In this document: piece after piece, positions 18,101 through 25,997 of the stretch
Position numbering within the stretch: the first letter of the stretch is position 1
Layout: the number at the start of each line of letters is the position of its first letter
Assembly: GCA_020638975.1 (NCBI GenBank)
Contig: JACKHN010000019.1
Coordinates: 1 to 64,000, forward strand
Length of the DNA stretch: 64,000 nt
Direction: 5' to 3'
Origin: Planctomycetaceae bacterium
GTDB taxonomy: Bacteria; Planctomycetota; Planctomycetia; Pirellulales; Pirellulaceae
The notes under the pieces: model-generated
What the model was told of the DNA's origin: nothing
The model's input: the letters and a program-made list of their open reading frames with translations, nothing else
Database searches by the model: none
Translations under genes and position numbers: made by a program

Positions 18101-18477
18101 CTGCGGAACAGCAGAAAGTTGATGAGGCTGTTCTTAAGTGTTGGATCCGCTTCCTCGATGGCTCGGGCGGCATAGACCGGATTGATCGGACGCGTCATCA
18201 GCGGCACGACGGCGGTCGCAACGTAGTAACCCGCACCAGCCAACAGCGAGATGCACGCTAACCATCGCCCCCACCATGCCAGCGGCATCACCCAATGATC
18301 GACGACAGCTAATACCAACGTGTAGATCAAAATTGCAGCGACCAACGCCATCAGCGAACTGGCCAGATCAACGACACGAACTTGCAGTCGCGTCTTGGCG
18401 AGTTGCTGTTCGATAAACCGTTCGGCGTCGTTCGACGCTGCGGTTGGTTGAGTCGGTTTGACGGTTCCTGTGGCCAT
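15163..18477 (-). CDS. DUF4175-type membrane protein with long Gln/Gly/Ser-rich region
   Basis: 1104 residues. Two membrane helices lie near residues 35-95 (LMALVAAILIYTLVLAVVDH and WLACISLLAGAGYYVATAVV) and a third near 165-185. The conserved part includes NPVYAARAIEEADPTLKNSL. Residues about 205-545 are beta-rich, Ig-like segments (VTIKDLQPGDATVFQGD, VRAIDPDYGVTSVHLHL). Residues about 550-990 are extremely biased to Gly, Gln, Ser, Glu and Asp. The end has a conserved helical piece (ANLEYSRRATDMVLEYL, ELGWTEADLAAFLKRW). It resembles planctomycete DUF4175-like proteins, often found with MoxR/DUF58 genes, which are not seen here. It probably spans the membrane with a large external region; function unknown. 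Confidence 0.78.
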   Translation of the reverse strand: MATGTVKPTQPTAASNDAERFIEQQLAKTRLQVRVVDLASSLMALVAAILIYTLVLAVVDHWVMPLAWWGRWLACISLLAGAGYYVATAVVPLMTRPINPVYAARAIEEADPTLKNSLINFLLFRSNRGALHQLVFSAMQQRAATDLQRVAIDSAVDRSKVIHFGYLLAGVLAVCAAYTMLSPKDPLQSASRVLAPWADIERPTRVTIKDLQPGDATVFQGDAVTVSCSLDGKADSVTLFFSTLDGEIDEQPVEMKLAANGLGFECRLPPGVGGFQQAVSYRIEAGDAISSTYRIDVSPAPHITVQQLEYEFPAYTRRPNQTNEEQGDIKALEGTRVTIRAKANQPIGSAFVVLNDSQGKTSRLPMEIREQVAWRTITLELEADRKTPKHATYQLRFETQEGRENDDPILHRIEVLPDLPPEVSILTPRQEVTEVPQDGSQKIEVRAIDPDYGVTSVHLHLVMGGTELLDKALFTDQQGVEGQAVHNYEFRPHLLGLQPGDRVVYRATADDNRSAIGSDSPEPNQARTKDYQLLIIPPDKTPANPGGDKDSEQQPTDNPKDEPKDGASQDPDAGDTPGDEQSKTGGPESSEEAQGGGDESQEGLSGAAEEGGASEESEQGSGGSESQAQAGQDGASGGQPQAGQSGGGEQSGGNTGQKNGQAGQEPGSGEPQGPSEPLHDGEVFEKTLERIKQQAQDAGQSGKGQSSPGEPQGNSDEQGDGKGVKGGEQRADSQNGEGQGDSDELSGGSAGEKLPTDSEKSSAKHEPNPDSSGQGAKSEDNRLGSEGQKQTQTGEGGMNKKSDPPTQEKSAGPGDRGQPQGEPSTGQTRDKKSSDSQGDSNGDRNGGGTKGPGQGANQAGNDTAGQNSAADEGAGAAAEAGNGETSSAAGDKQQGEGETGSAGSEKGDGSSSRSNPAGDKANSGNQPPASGEQQEASPDNNSAASAGGNKQGRDGFATGGGLPSDDESTSPIDKQLEVPPGDEANLEYSRRATDMVLEYLKDQQDNPDRELLDELGWTEADLAAFLKRWQQLKQSAVEDNTNRRELDESLRSLGLRPARDRIRQGTTQSDDTTGLRDSGPQTAPPPAYQKLFDAFKKGAARSTR

Positions 18478-18505
18478 GCAGCTTTTTCGAGAAGAGGCAA
18501 CGAGC

Positions 18506-18580
18506 GGCTGGGGTCGAGTCTTCGAGCCCCCGAGGTTATTGTAGCGGTGTTACTGGGGGCTCGAAGACTCGACCCCAGCC
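18506..18580. repeat. Long hairpin between divergent genes
   Basis: Perfect 26-bp inverted repeat (18506-18531 and 18555-18580) around a 23-base loop. The arms contain TCGAG/CTCGA-centred palindromes. It lies in the divergent gap, 29 bases upstream of the DUF4175 gene start, so it would be in that gene's leader rather than at a gene end. Confidence 0.8.
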
Positions 18581-18732
18581 ACCCATTGGTCGGCGGCTTG
18601 TGTTCCCTCAATTATAGATGAACCCCGAGGCGGACTACTCCCCAAATGCTAGAAAATCATGTGCTTATGCCAAGATCGGGTTTCGACTACATTGGACCCA
18701 GCGTCGTTTCCCACTAGTTGCAAGGCGTTCCC

Positions 18733-20280
18733 ATGAGTTCCCCCGTCGTCGATGTCATCTATTTGAATGCACAGGACAACATCTGTGTTGCGGCCCGGCC
18801 CTTAGCGGCTGGGACCTCGGTCGCGGTGGGCGATGCTCGTTTCAAGATCGGCACGCCAGTTCCGATGGGACACAAGATCGCGATTAATCCGATTGCAAAG
18901 GATGAACCGGTGCGGAAGTACGGCCAGATCATTGGCTTTGCGACCGAGCCGATCCAAGCGGGAGCGTGGGTGCATTCGCACAATGTCGCGATCGGCGAGT
19001 TCGCTCGCGATTATGCCAGCGCCACCGAAATACCGCCGCCGCCCACGCCAATTACCGATCGAACCTTCATGGGGTATCGACGCCGCGACGGCAAAGCTGG
19101 CACACGGAACTATCTTGCCATCATCTCGACCGTCAACTGCTCGGCTTCCGTGTCGAAGTACATCGCCGAACGCTTCGACAAGTCGCTGCTGAAGGACTAT
19201 CCGAATATCGATGGTGTGATCGCACTGAAGCACGACAACGGTTGCGCCATGCAGTTCGGTGGTTTGCAGCACAAGATGTTGAATCGCGTCATGGGCGGCA
19301 TGGCAAAGCATCCAAACATCGGTGGTTACTTGCTTTGTAATCTCGGTTGCGAGACGGGCACCATGGGCAGCCTGCTCGATGGGCAGAAACTCGTTCAGAT
19401 TGACGGCGCAACGGGCCAGAGCCACGGACCGCCTGTCTTTACGATGCAGGACTATGGCGGCACGACCAAGACAGTCGAAGCGGCGGTCAAAAAGGTCGCC
19501 GAGATGTTGCCGGCAGTAAACGACGTCCGACGCGAGCCGATTCCCGCGAGCGAGATCATCCTGGCAACTGAGTGTGGCGGATCGGATGGCAACTCGGGGA
19601 TCACCGCGAATCCGGCGGTTGGTTTTGCTTCTGATATGTTGGTTGCTTGTGGCGGTACTTCTATCTTGGCCGAAACGAGCGAGATCTACGGCGCGGAACA
19701 CTTACTTACGCGGCGAGCCGTCTCGAAGAAAGTCGCGGACAAGCTGATCGAGCGAATCAATTGGTGGATTTGGTACGCTGGCGTCTTCGGTTGCCAGCTG
19801 GACAATAACCCATCGGCCGGTAACAAAGCCGGTGGCTTGACGACGATCGCCGAGAAGTCGCTGGGCGCGGTCGCCAAAGGTGGCTCGACGGCGTTGGTCG
19901 ACGTGTACGAATACGCCGAGCCTGTGACGGCAAAGGGCTTTGTCGTGATGGATACACCGGGTTTCGATCCGCCGAGTGTGACTGGCATGGTCGCCGGTGG
20001 GGCCAACGTGGTTGTCTTTACAACGGGCCGCGGCAGTTGCTTCGGCTGCAAGCCTTCGCCCTCGATCAAGATCGCGACGAACACGCCGATGTACGAGAAG
20101 ATGATTGACGACATGGACATCAACGCCGGCGAAGTCCTCTCCGGCAAGCCGGTCGAAGAAGTCGGTCGCGAGATCTTCGAACAGATTTTACGAGTCGCAA
20201 GCGGCGAGCAAACCAAGAGCGAACAACACGGCATCGGCGAAGAAGAGTTTTGCCCGTGGATTATTGGGCCCGTGTTGTAG
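18733..20280 (+). CDS. UxaA-family dehydratase (altronate/galactarate type)
   Basis: About 515 residues from the ATG at 18733; the upstream ATG at 18718 is less likely since MSSPVVDVIYLN starts the conserved part. Residues 1-105 form a SAF domain (HKIAINPIAKDEPVRKYGQI, GFATEPIQAGAWVHSHNV). The catalytic part follows: MGYRRRDGKAGTRNYLAIIS, TVNCSASV, LKHDNGCAM, ATECGGSDGNSGITANPAVG, CQLDNNPSAGNKAGGLTTI and FTTGRGSCFGCKPSPSIKI. These enzymes dehydrate altronate or related sugar acids using an Fe/Mn centre. No hexuronate genes are adjacent, so the substrate is not settled. The stop codon lies inside a hairpin arm. Confidence 0.88.
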   Translation: MSSPVVDVIYLNAQDNICVAARPLAAGTSVAVGDARFKIGTPVPMGHKIAINPIAKDEPVRKYGQIIGFATEPIQAGAWVHSHNVAIGEFARDYASATEIPPPPTPITDRTFMGYRRRDGKAGTRNYLAIISTVNCSASVSKYIAERFDKSLLKDYPNIDGVIALKHDNGCAMQFGGLQHKMLNRVMGGMAKHPNIGGYLLCNLGCETGTMGSLLDGQKLVQIDGATGQSHGPPVFTMQDYGGTTKTVEAAVKKVAEMLPAVNDVRREPIPASEIILATECGGSDGNSGITANPAVGFASDMLVACGGTSILAETSEIYGAEHLLTRRAVSKKVADKLIERINWWIWYAGVFGCQLDNNPSAGNKAGGLTTIAEKSLGAVAKGGSTALVDVYEYAEPVTAKGFVVMDTPGFDPPSVTGMVAGGANVVVFTTGRGSCFGCKPSPSIKIATNTPMYEKMIDDMDINAGEVLSGKPVEEVGREIFEQILRVASGEQTKSEQHGIGEEEFCPWIIGPVL

Positions 20281-20340
20281 CTTGACTCTCCGAGTCGAGC
20301 ATCAATTGATGCAGGTGCTCGACTCGGAGAGTCAAGCTAC
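20277..20340. terminator. Hairpin overlapping the uxaA-like stop codon
   Basis: Perfect 25-bp inverted repeat (20277-20301 and 20316-20340) with a 14-base loop. Each arm holds GACTC-TCC-GAGTC. The uxaA-like TAG (20278-20280) is part of the left arm. No U-tract follows, so a terminator role is possible but not shown. Confidence 0.65.
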
Positions 20341-20406
20341 TTCAATTGCGACCCCACTTTTTGACTGCACCGATTTACTGTGCAAGAATGACGCCGGAGG
20401 TGAAGC

Positions 20407-20688
20407 ATGTCCGATTCAGCAAGTATTTCGATACCTAGCGACCTCGAGCAATTCGTCAACGACCAAGTCGCTAGTGGCGCGTACACGAACGCTGAGCATG
20501 TCGTGCGTGAAGCGTTGGAACGGATGCGAGAGCGAGACAAGTCTCGCGAAACACGCATCGAAGAACTGCGACAGCAAATTCAGATTGGCATTGATCAGGC
20601 CGATCGAGGTGAGTGTACACCTCTCGACATCGAAACGATTAAGCAAAAGGCGAGGTCAGCTTGGGCACAGCAGCAAGCGAGTCAATAG
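20407..20688 (+). CDS. parD: ParD-family antitoxin
   Basis: 93 residues. The N-terminal ribbon-helix-helix is visible: ASISIPSDLEQFVNDQVASG, then AYTNAEHVVREALERMRERD, which fits the ParD/CopG pattern of a DNA-binding strand, two helices and SGxYxSASEVVREALR. The charged C-terminal tail should bind and neutralise the toxin. A GGAGG lies at 20396-20400, 7 bases before the ATG. The stop is immediately followed by the toxin ATG. Antitoxins of this type repress their own promoter. Confidence 0.88.
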   Translation: MSDSASISIPSDLEQFVNDQVASGAYTNAEHVVREALERMRERDKSRETRIEELRQQIQIGIDQADRGECTPLDIETIKQKARSAWAQQQASQ

Positions 20689-20976
20689 ATGGCTCGCGTT
20701 GTAAAGACACCGGCAGCCGAAGTTGATCTGTGCGACGTCTGGCTGCACGTCGCCGACGACAGTCCGACGATCGCTGATCAGTTCTTAGACCTGCTCGGCG
20801 CGAAGTGTGAACTACTGGCGAAGCATTCCCTGCTTGGTGAAAGCCACCCAGCATTCGGGGATCGAATTCGGTGTTTCCCTGTGGCGAGCTACGTGATTGT
20901 ATATCGACCGATTGATGACGGAATCGAGTTGGTGCGCGTTCTGCACGGCCGTCGCGACTTTGAATCGCTATTTTGA
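20689..20976 (+). CDS. parE: ParE/RelE-family toxin
   Basis: 95 residues, ATG directly after the parD stop. The fold motifs of ParE are present: VVKTPAAEVDLCDVWLHVAD, DQFLDLLGAKCELLAKHS, LGESHPAFGDRIRCFPVASY, VIVYRPIDDGIELVRVLHGRRD. The core RxxxxxxYVIxYRxxxDxIxIxRVxHxxRD pattern is complete, so the toxin appears intact. ParE toxins inhibit DNA gyrase. lpxK begins 10 bases after this stop, so the pair sits in the same likely transcript as an essential gene. Confidence 0.9.
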   Translation: MARVVKTPAAEVDLCDVWLHVADDSPTIADQFLDLLGAKCELLAKHSLLGESHPAFGDRIRCFPVASYVIVYRPIDDGIELVRVLHGRRDFESLF

Positions 20977-20986
20977 CGGAACACGG

Positions 20987-22075
20987 ATGTTCGACGCGAA
21001 TTACTTTCGAGCTTTGGTCTCTGGGCAAGAGCGAGGTTTGCGCGCGTCCGTTCTGCGAACTGGTCTTTCATTTGCCGAGCCCTTTTATCGCCTCGGGGTC
21101 CGCTGGCGCAATCGACAGTTTGATACCGGCAAACGCGAGATCCATCAGGTCGAAGTGCCCGTGATCAGCGTCGGCAACTTGACCGTTGGGGGTACCGGCA
21201 AGACACCGATGGTCGAGTGGTTGGCTCGCTGGTTCCGGGAACGCGGTGTGCGAGTGGCTCTTGTCAGTCGCGGTTACGGTGCTGAGGCGGGGTCTCGCAA
21301 CGACGAGGCCTTGGAACTCGAGCAGAAGCTGCCCGATGTGCCGCATCTGCAGAACCCCGACCGCGTCGAAGCTGCCCGCGCGGCCATCGAGGAACTCGAA
21401 TCGCAATTGATTGTGCTCGACGATGCGTTCCAACACCGGCGCATCCACCGCGACTTGAATATCGTCTTGATCGACGCTCTGGAACCGTTCGGCTACGGGC
21501 ACTTGTTGCCACGCGGCTTGCTGCGTGAACCCACCGCGAATCTCACACGTGCCGATGTGATTGCCCTCAGTCGGTCAGATGCTGTGGATGAAGCGACGCG
21601 AACGGCGATCCGATCCAAGGCGATGAAGCACGCGCCGCGAGCGGTTTGGATCGAAGTGACACACCTGCCGCAGAGCTTGCTCTCGGCGGCGGGCACGGAG
21701 AACGCGATCGACTCACTTCGTGGCCGACGCGTCGCCGCGTTTTGCGGCATCGGCAATCCGGCTGGATTCCGCCATACGCTTGGCGAACTTGGAGCCGAGG
21801 TCGTCGACTTTCGTGAGTTTCCGGATCATCACTCGTATCAGCGCGGCGATATTGACGACTTATCTTCCTGGGCTCGCGATTTGAACGTCGACGCTGTCAT
21901 CTGCACACACAAAGATCTTGTGAAGGTGGGGGTCGAGCGAATGGGCGATTGTCGGTTGCTTGCACTGCGGATTGGGTTGGAGATCAGTCACGGTGCGGAT
22001 GCGTTGACAGAGCGACTCGAAGCGATTTCCGCTCAGATCGCAGCGTCGGGCATGGCTGCTAGCGACGGGCTTTGA
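20987..22075 (+). CDS. lpxK: Tetraacyldisaccharide 4'-kinase
   Basis: About 362 residues from the ATG at 20987; the longer frame from 20897 runs through parE and is rejected. LpxK phosphorylates the 4' position of the lipid A disaccharide at the inner membrane. A Walker A motif is seen at about residues 62-80 (VGNLTVGGTGKTPMVEWL), then SRGYG, the LIVLDDAFQHRRIHRDLNIVL Walker B-like block, LLPRGLLREP, FCGIGNPAGFRHTL and FPDHHSY. All are standard LpxK motifs. Lipid A synthesis implies an outer membrane with lipopolysaccharide, which fits planctomycetes. No other lpx genes are adjacent. Confidence 0.93.
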   Translation: MFDANYFRALVSGQERGLRASVLRTGLSFAEPFYRLGVRWRNRQFDTGKREIHQVEVPVISVGNLTVGGTGKTPMVEWLARWFRERGVRVALVSRGYGAEAGSRNDEALELEQKLPDVPHLQNPDRVEAARAAIEELESQLIVLDDAFQHRRIHRDLNIVLIDALEPFGYGHLLPRGLLREPTANLTRADVIALSRSDAVDEATRTAIRSKAMKHAPRAVWIEVTHLPQSLLSAAGTENAIDSLRGRRVAAFCGIGNPAGFRHTLGELGAEVVDFREFPDHHSYQRGDIDDLSSWARDLNVDAVICTHKDLVKVGVERMGDCRLLALRIGLEISHGADALTERLEAISAQIAASGMAASDGL

Positions 22076-22160
22076 TCTTGCTCCCCGTCGCCTTTTCTTC
22101 TACTAACTCGGCGGGATTCTCTCGATTTATCTAGCTCTCCGAGCAAGGAGCGTGCTGGTC

Positions 22161-25100
22161 ATGCAACGCGCGGTACTCTTTCTGCTGATTCTTGGTGTCT
22201 TGTCGGGCAGCGTTCTCGCCGACGAATCGGAACTCTATCGTGGGCAGCGTCCCGAGCAGTGGCTACAGCAATTGTCACATCTGAGCGCGTCGGCTCGTGC
22301 TGCTGCGGCTCAAGCGTTTGTAGTGATCGGCAAAGGGAACGAATCGGTCGTTGCACCGTTGATCGAATTGCTCTCCGATCCCGACGAACGAGTTCGATTC
22401 TATGCGGCCTATGCACTTGGCAAGGTCGAACTTCGCCATGAGCAATGTATCAAGGCGTTGGTCGAATCGTTGCGCGACAAGGACGAGCACGTGCGATATA
22501 CGGCTCAATGGTCGCTGGCCGAGATCGCTAAGCAGATTGCCAGCTCATCGGACGACGAGATTGCAGCCAATGAAGATTTCGTGAGCCTGCTGGACGACGT
22601 CGAGACGCAAATGCTCGCCACAGGTGCGATCCCAGGACATCTCAAGCAGATTCGTGGAGCAATCGCTCGCTTCGCGCCCCCAGCAATTGAGCCCGCCCAG
22701 CCCACGCCGCCCCTTGTCATTGCGGAGGATGATAACGACGACATCAAACAATGTTTGCAAGCGTTTTCGTCGGAAGATGTCATTGAACAGGCAAAGGCGA
22801 TTGAACTATTACGGAAACTTGGACCTAAGGGTGCCGAACGACTTCTCGCTTCTCCTGAGGTAGTGAACCAACTGGGCGGCGTTCGTTGGCACCTCCCAAC
22901 GGTGATCGCCGGCTTCGGCGAACCGGTGGTGCCTTTGCTGATGAAGGCCTTGCTGAGTGCTGATGAAGATATCAGCGATATTGCGGCCAGCACGCTCCGA
23001 GTGCTTGGGCCGCGATCCAGCAGCGTGTTGCCCGAGTTGACGGGGTTGCTTGAAAGCGACGAGACTTCCGATGGGCTGAAGCAAACCGCGGTTGGAGTTC
23101 TGGTGGAGATGGGACCTGCGGCAGTGGGCGCGCTCGATCTCCTGGTGGAGATTCTGTCCGACGTAGACGCGGGCGGAGACCTACAACGGAGCGCGGCTGA
23201 AGCACTCGGTGCGATCGGGCCAGCTGCAGAGCCTGCTGTCCCAGCTTTAATTAATTATCTTGCCGATGCAGATGCGTCGGCGTATGTCCAAGTAGAAGTC
23301 GCTTCAGCGCTCGCACGAATCGCCCCGAACTCAGAGGAAGTCATTGACGCGTTGGTCGCCGCGATCCAAAAATCGGAGAATATCTTCGACGCCGTCGGGA
23401 TGGCTGAATGTTTAGGCAATTGCGACGGCGACGCGACCGCAATCGTACCGTGGTTGCTCGATGCAATCGCCGAGACGGAGTATGATCAGCGAGCTGCGGT
23501 CATTCGCCTGCTCGCCCAATTTGGAGCGTCAAGAGCCGCCGAGGTCGCGCCTCGAATTCTTGAGCGGTTAATGGACCCAGGCGAAGAGTTGATCGTCCGC
23601 GTCGCTGCTGCGAAGGCACTCGGCACGCTCGGATCGGAATCACTACAACCAGTCATCGACGAATTGCAAAACGGCGACGAAGCCAATCAGTTGATAGCGG
23701 CTCGGACGCTGGTCGAAATTGGTGCAGCTGCGACTCCCGCAAAAGAAGCCTTACACGAAATGTTGATGGAACGCCGAGCGGACAACGAGCTGCGTTCGCT
23801 TGCGGCGGTGGCGTTAGGTCAGCTTGGGACAGCCGCAAATGACGCCGCACCCGCACTGACAGAATTGCTGCGCGATCAGGAAGCGGATAGCTATTTGCGC
23901 TCGATGTGTGCCGTGGCTCTTGGCCAAGTTGATCCGTCGGCAGTGACAATTCTGGAATCGTCGCTCGATGACCCAGTACCCGACGTTCAGATTGCGGTTG
24001 CCTATTCGCTCTGTAAGCTCGACCCGCAGCATCGGCTTGCCTTGGCGAAACTGGTTCATTGGTTGGAGGACGACGAGTATCGTGGCTCCGCCATCGCGGC
24101 ACTCACGGATATCGGCGAGTCTTCATTCGCGCAAGTTGTCGAGCGAATGAACGACACTTCGGAGCTTCGCGACACGCGTGTCGCCTGTTTGGAAGTGTTG
24201 CGCTCGTTTGACGAGCGAGCAATTGAGCCGCTGCTGCATGCTCTGAATGACCAAGAGCTCGCCGATGAGGCTGGCTGGGCGCTACGCGATCGCGGCAACA
24301 AGTTGCTTCCGATTTTGGTGGTGAGCATCGAGGACGAAGCCACCTTCACGCCCGAGGCTCGCCACGTCATGGGGAATGTTGTCCGAGACATGTTCGATGG
24401 CTTTGGCGCAGGTGGCGATGATGAGACTTGGAGCGGTGGTCATGTGTTGGTCCAACGCGAAGAAGCTTATCAGTATTCGGGATCGGGCAATGGCGCCGCG
24501 ATGATGCAACCAGAGGCAATGCGTTCCGAGGCAATGCTACTGCCTCCCGAGCTTGCCGAGAATCATGGAGCAGCGCCGGAGGCTGCGATGGCGGTGCCGG
24601 AGCCCGAACTCGTCGAATCGCCTCCGATCGCTCAAGGATACAAGACCGTTGACGTCTTTTACGGGACGAACCGTCAACCGATTGATGATGCTTCCAATGC
24701 GCCGGTTGGCCGGATGCGATGGTTTTGGTTGATCGGTTTGGGGGGCGTGGTGGCGGTTGTTGTCTGGCTCGTGGGTCTGTATCGACGTGGTGCACGACGG
24801 CAAGCGACCGCCGGCTTGGCCGGAACGACACTGCTCTTACTGTTCGGTTTACTGCTGTTTGCTCGAGCGAAACTACAACCCACCATCGAAAAGACCGGGC
24901 CGCGGTACGGCGGCGACTACAGCGAACGCGTCGAGATGGGGGTCTGCCAAGTGACCATTCCGGACACGCACCGAGAAGGCAAACTGGAGGCACCGACGCT
25001 CTTCCGTCTTGAAGTTGCCGAGGATCTCCAAAAACACATTGTTCTGCGTCACGTTCAGCGGATGGAATCCGACGACTTCTTCGCGGGACTCAGGAAGGAA

Positions 25101-25862
25101 ATGCAACGTAAAGGAAATCACATCCTGGTGTTCGTGCATGGCTTCAACGTCTCGTTCGAGGATGCCGCGCGACGAACTGCTCAGATGGCGAGTGATTTAA
25201 AGTTTGACGGTGCGCCAGTCTTCTACAGTTGGCCGTCGCAAGCGGATTGGTGGAAGTATCGCGTGGACGAGAAGAATGTTGCGTTGAGCGTCGATCAGCT
25301 GAAATCGTTCTTGCTGGCGATCGCCGAACGCTCTGATGCTGATACGATCAACCTGGTCGCTCACAGTATGGGGAATCGGGTGCTGACCGATGCGTTGAAA
25401 GAGATCGACGTTGCCGCTACCGAACGGGAACAGTTGTTTAATCAAGTAATTCTAGCGGCACCCGATATCGATGCTGATATCTTTAGACAACGCATCGCGC
25501 CGGCCATCGTGACCAAGGCAAAGCATGTTACGCTCTACGCCTCGTCCAAGGACTTAGCGCTGGTCGCATCTCGCACTTTTAACAGCGGTGATCCGCGAGC
25601 TGGCGATGCGGGTGGCAACTTGGTTGTCTATCCAGGCATCGAGACGATCGACGTGTCGGCAATCGACAGCAGTTTGCTGGGCCATTCGTACTATGGCAGC
25701 AGTGTCTCTGTGCTAAGTGATATCGAGTTCTTGCTGCGCGACCAGCCAGCGAGTTCGCGAAAATTCCTCGCTCCGGTGTCGCTGCAAGGCGATCTCACCT
25801 ATTGGCTGTTCGAGCCGCCACGAATTTCGCGTCGAGCTAACAATCGCGATGCAATGCGGTAG
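22161..25862 (+). CDS. HEAT-repeat protein fused to a membrane-anchored DUF900 alpha/beta hydrolase
   Basis: About 1233 residues. I start at the ATG at 22161, with AAGGAG at 22145-22150; the GTG at 22152 is too close to it. A signal peptide (VLFLLILGVLSGSVLADES) precedes many HEAT-type helical repeats, residues about 35-750 (VAPLIELLSDPDERVRFYAA, ALVESLRDKDEHVRYTAQWS). The DUF900 part begins KTVDVFYGTNRQPIDDAS near residue 835 and is interrupted by two membrane helices (WFWLIGLGGVVAVVVWLVGL; GTTLLLLFGLLLFA). It continues with HILVFVHGFNVSFEDAARR, FYSWPSQADWWKY and nucleophile elbow NLVAHSMGNRVLTDAL (G/A-H-S-M-G). A late HSYYGSSVSVLSDI may supply the His. Substrate unknown. Confidence 0.82.
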   Translation: MQRAVLFLLILGVLSGSVLADESELYRGQRPEQWLQQLSHLSASARAAAAQAFVVIGKGNESVVAPLIELLSDPDERVRFYAAYALGKVELRHEQCIKALVESLRDKDEHVRYTAQWSLAEIAKQIASSSDDEIAANEDFVSLLDDVETQMLATGAIPGHLKQIRGAIARFAPPAIEPAQPTPPLVIAEDDNDDIKQCLQAFSSEDVIEQAKAIELLRKLGPKGAERLLASPEVVNQLGGVRWHLPTVIAGFGEPVVPLLMKALLSADEDISDIAASTLRVLGPRSSSVLPELTGLLESDETSDGLKQTAVGVLVEMGPAAVGALDLLVEILSDVDAGGDLQRSAAEALGAIGPAAEPAVPALINYLADADASAYVQVEVASALARIAPNSEEVIDALVAAIQKSENIFDAVGMAECLGNCDGDATAIVPWLLDAIAETEYDQRAAVIRLLAQFGASRAAEVAPRILERLMDPGEELIVRVAAAKALGTLGSESLQPVIDELQNGDEANQLIAARTLVEIGAAATPAKEALHEMLMERRADNELRSLAAVALGQLGTAANDAAPALTELLRDQEADSYLRSMCAVALGQVDPSAVTILESSLDDPVPDVQIAVAYSLCKLDPQHRLALAKLVHWLEDDEYRGSAIAALTDIGESSFAQVVERMNDTSELRDTRVACLEVLRSFDERAIEPLLHALNDQELADEAGWALRDRGNKLLPILVVSIEDEATFTPEARHVMGNVVRDMFDGFGAGGDDETWSGGHVLVQREEAYQYSGSGNGAAMMQPEAMRSEAMLLPPELAENHGAAPEAAMAVPEPELVESPPIAQGYKTVDVFYGTNRQPIDDASNAPVGRMRWFWLIGLGGVVAVVVWLVGLYRRGARRQATAGLAGTTLLLLFGLLLFARAKLQPTIEKTGPRYGGDYSERVEMGVCQVTIPDTHREGKLEAPTLFRLEVAEDLQKHIVLRHVQRMESDDFFAGLRKEMQRKGNHILVFVHGFNVSFEDAARRTAQMASDLKFDGAPVFYSWPSQADWWKYRVDEKNVALSVDQLKSFLLAIAERSDADTINLVAHSMGNRVLTDALKEIDVAATEREQLFNQVILAAPDIDADIFRQRIAPAIVTKAKHVTLYASSKDLALVASRTFNSGDPRAGDAGGNLVVYPGIETIDVSAIDSSLLGHSYYGSSVSVLSDIEFLLRDQPASSRKFLAPVSLQGDLTYWLFEPPRISRRANNRDAMR

Positions 25863-25894
25863 TCGCATGAAATGAAGGCGGTGATGGCCACAAA

Positions 25895-25951
25895 GTAGGA
25901 TGGACGCCTCGTCCGTCGTGGGGCACCGGACGGACGAGGCGTCCGTCCTAC
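25895..25951. repeat. Double hairpin between convergent genes
   Basis: 23-bp inverted repeat with one mismatch (25895-25917 and 25929-25951), 11-base loop; each arm contains GGACG-CCT-CGTCC. It sits between the HEAT/DUF900 gene and the convergent NIPSNAP gene, where it could terminate both. Confidence 0.75.
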
Positions 25952-25997
25952 ATAACTCGCAACTTGTGTGGAACTTGGAAGGGAAGACTCTGTCTTC

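Noticed and set aside
15163..18477. Plus-strand Cys/Pro/Ser-rich frames opposite the DUF4175 gene
   Set aside because: They mirror the Gln/Gly/Ser-rich segment of the real gene and have no independent support.
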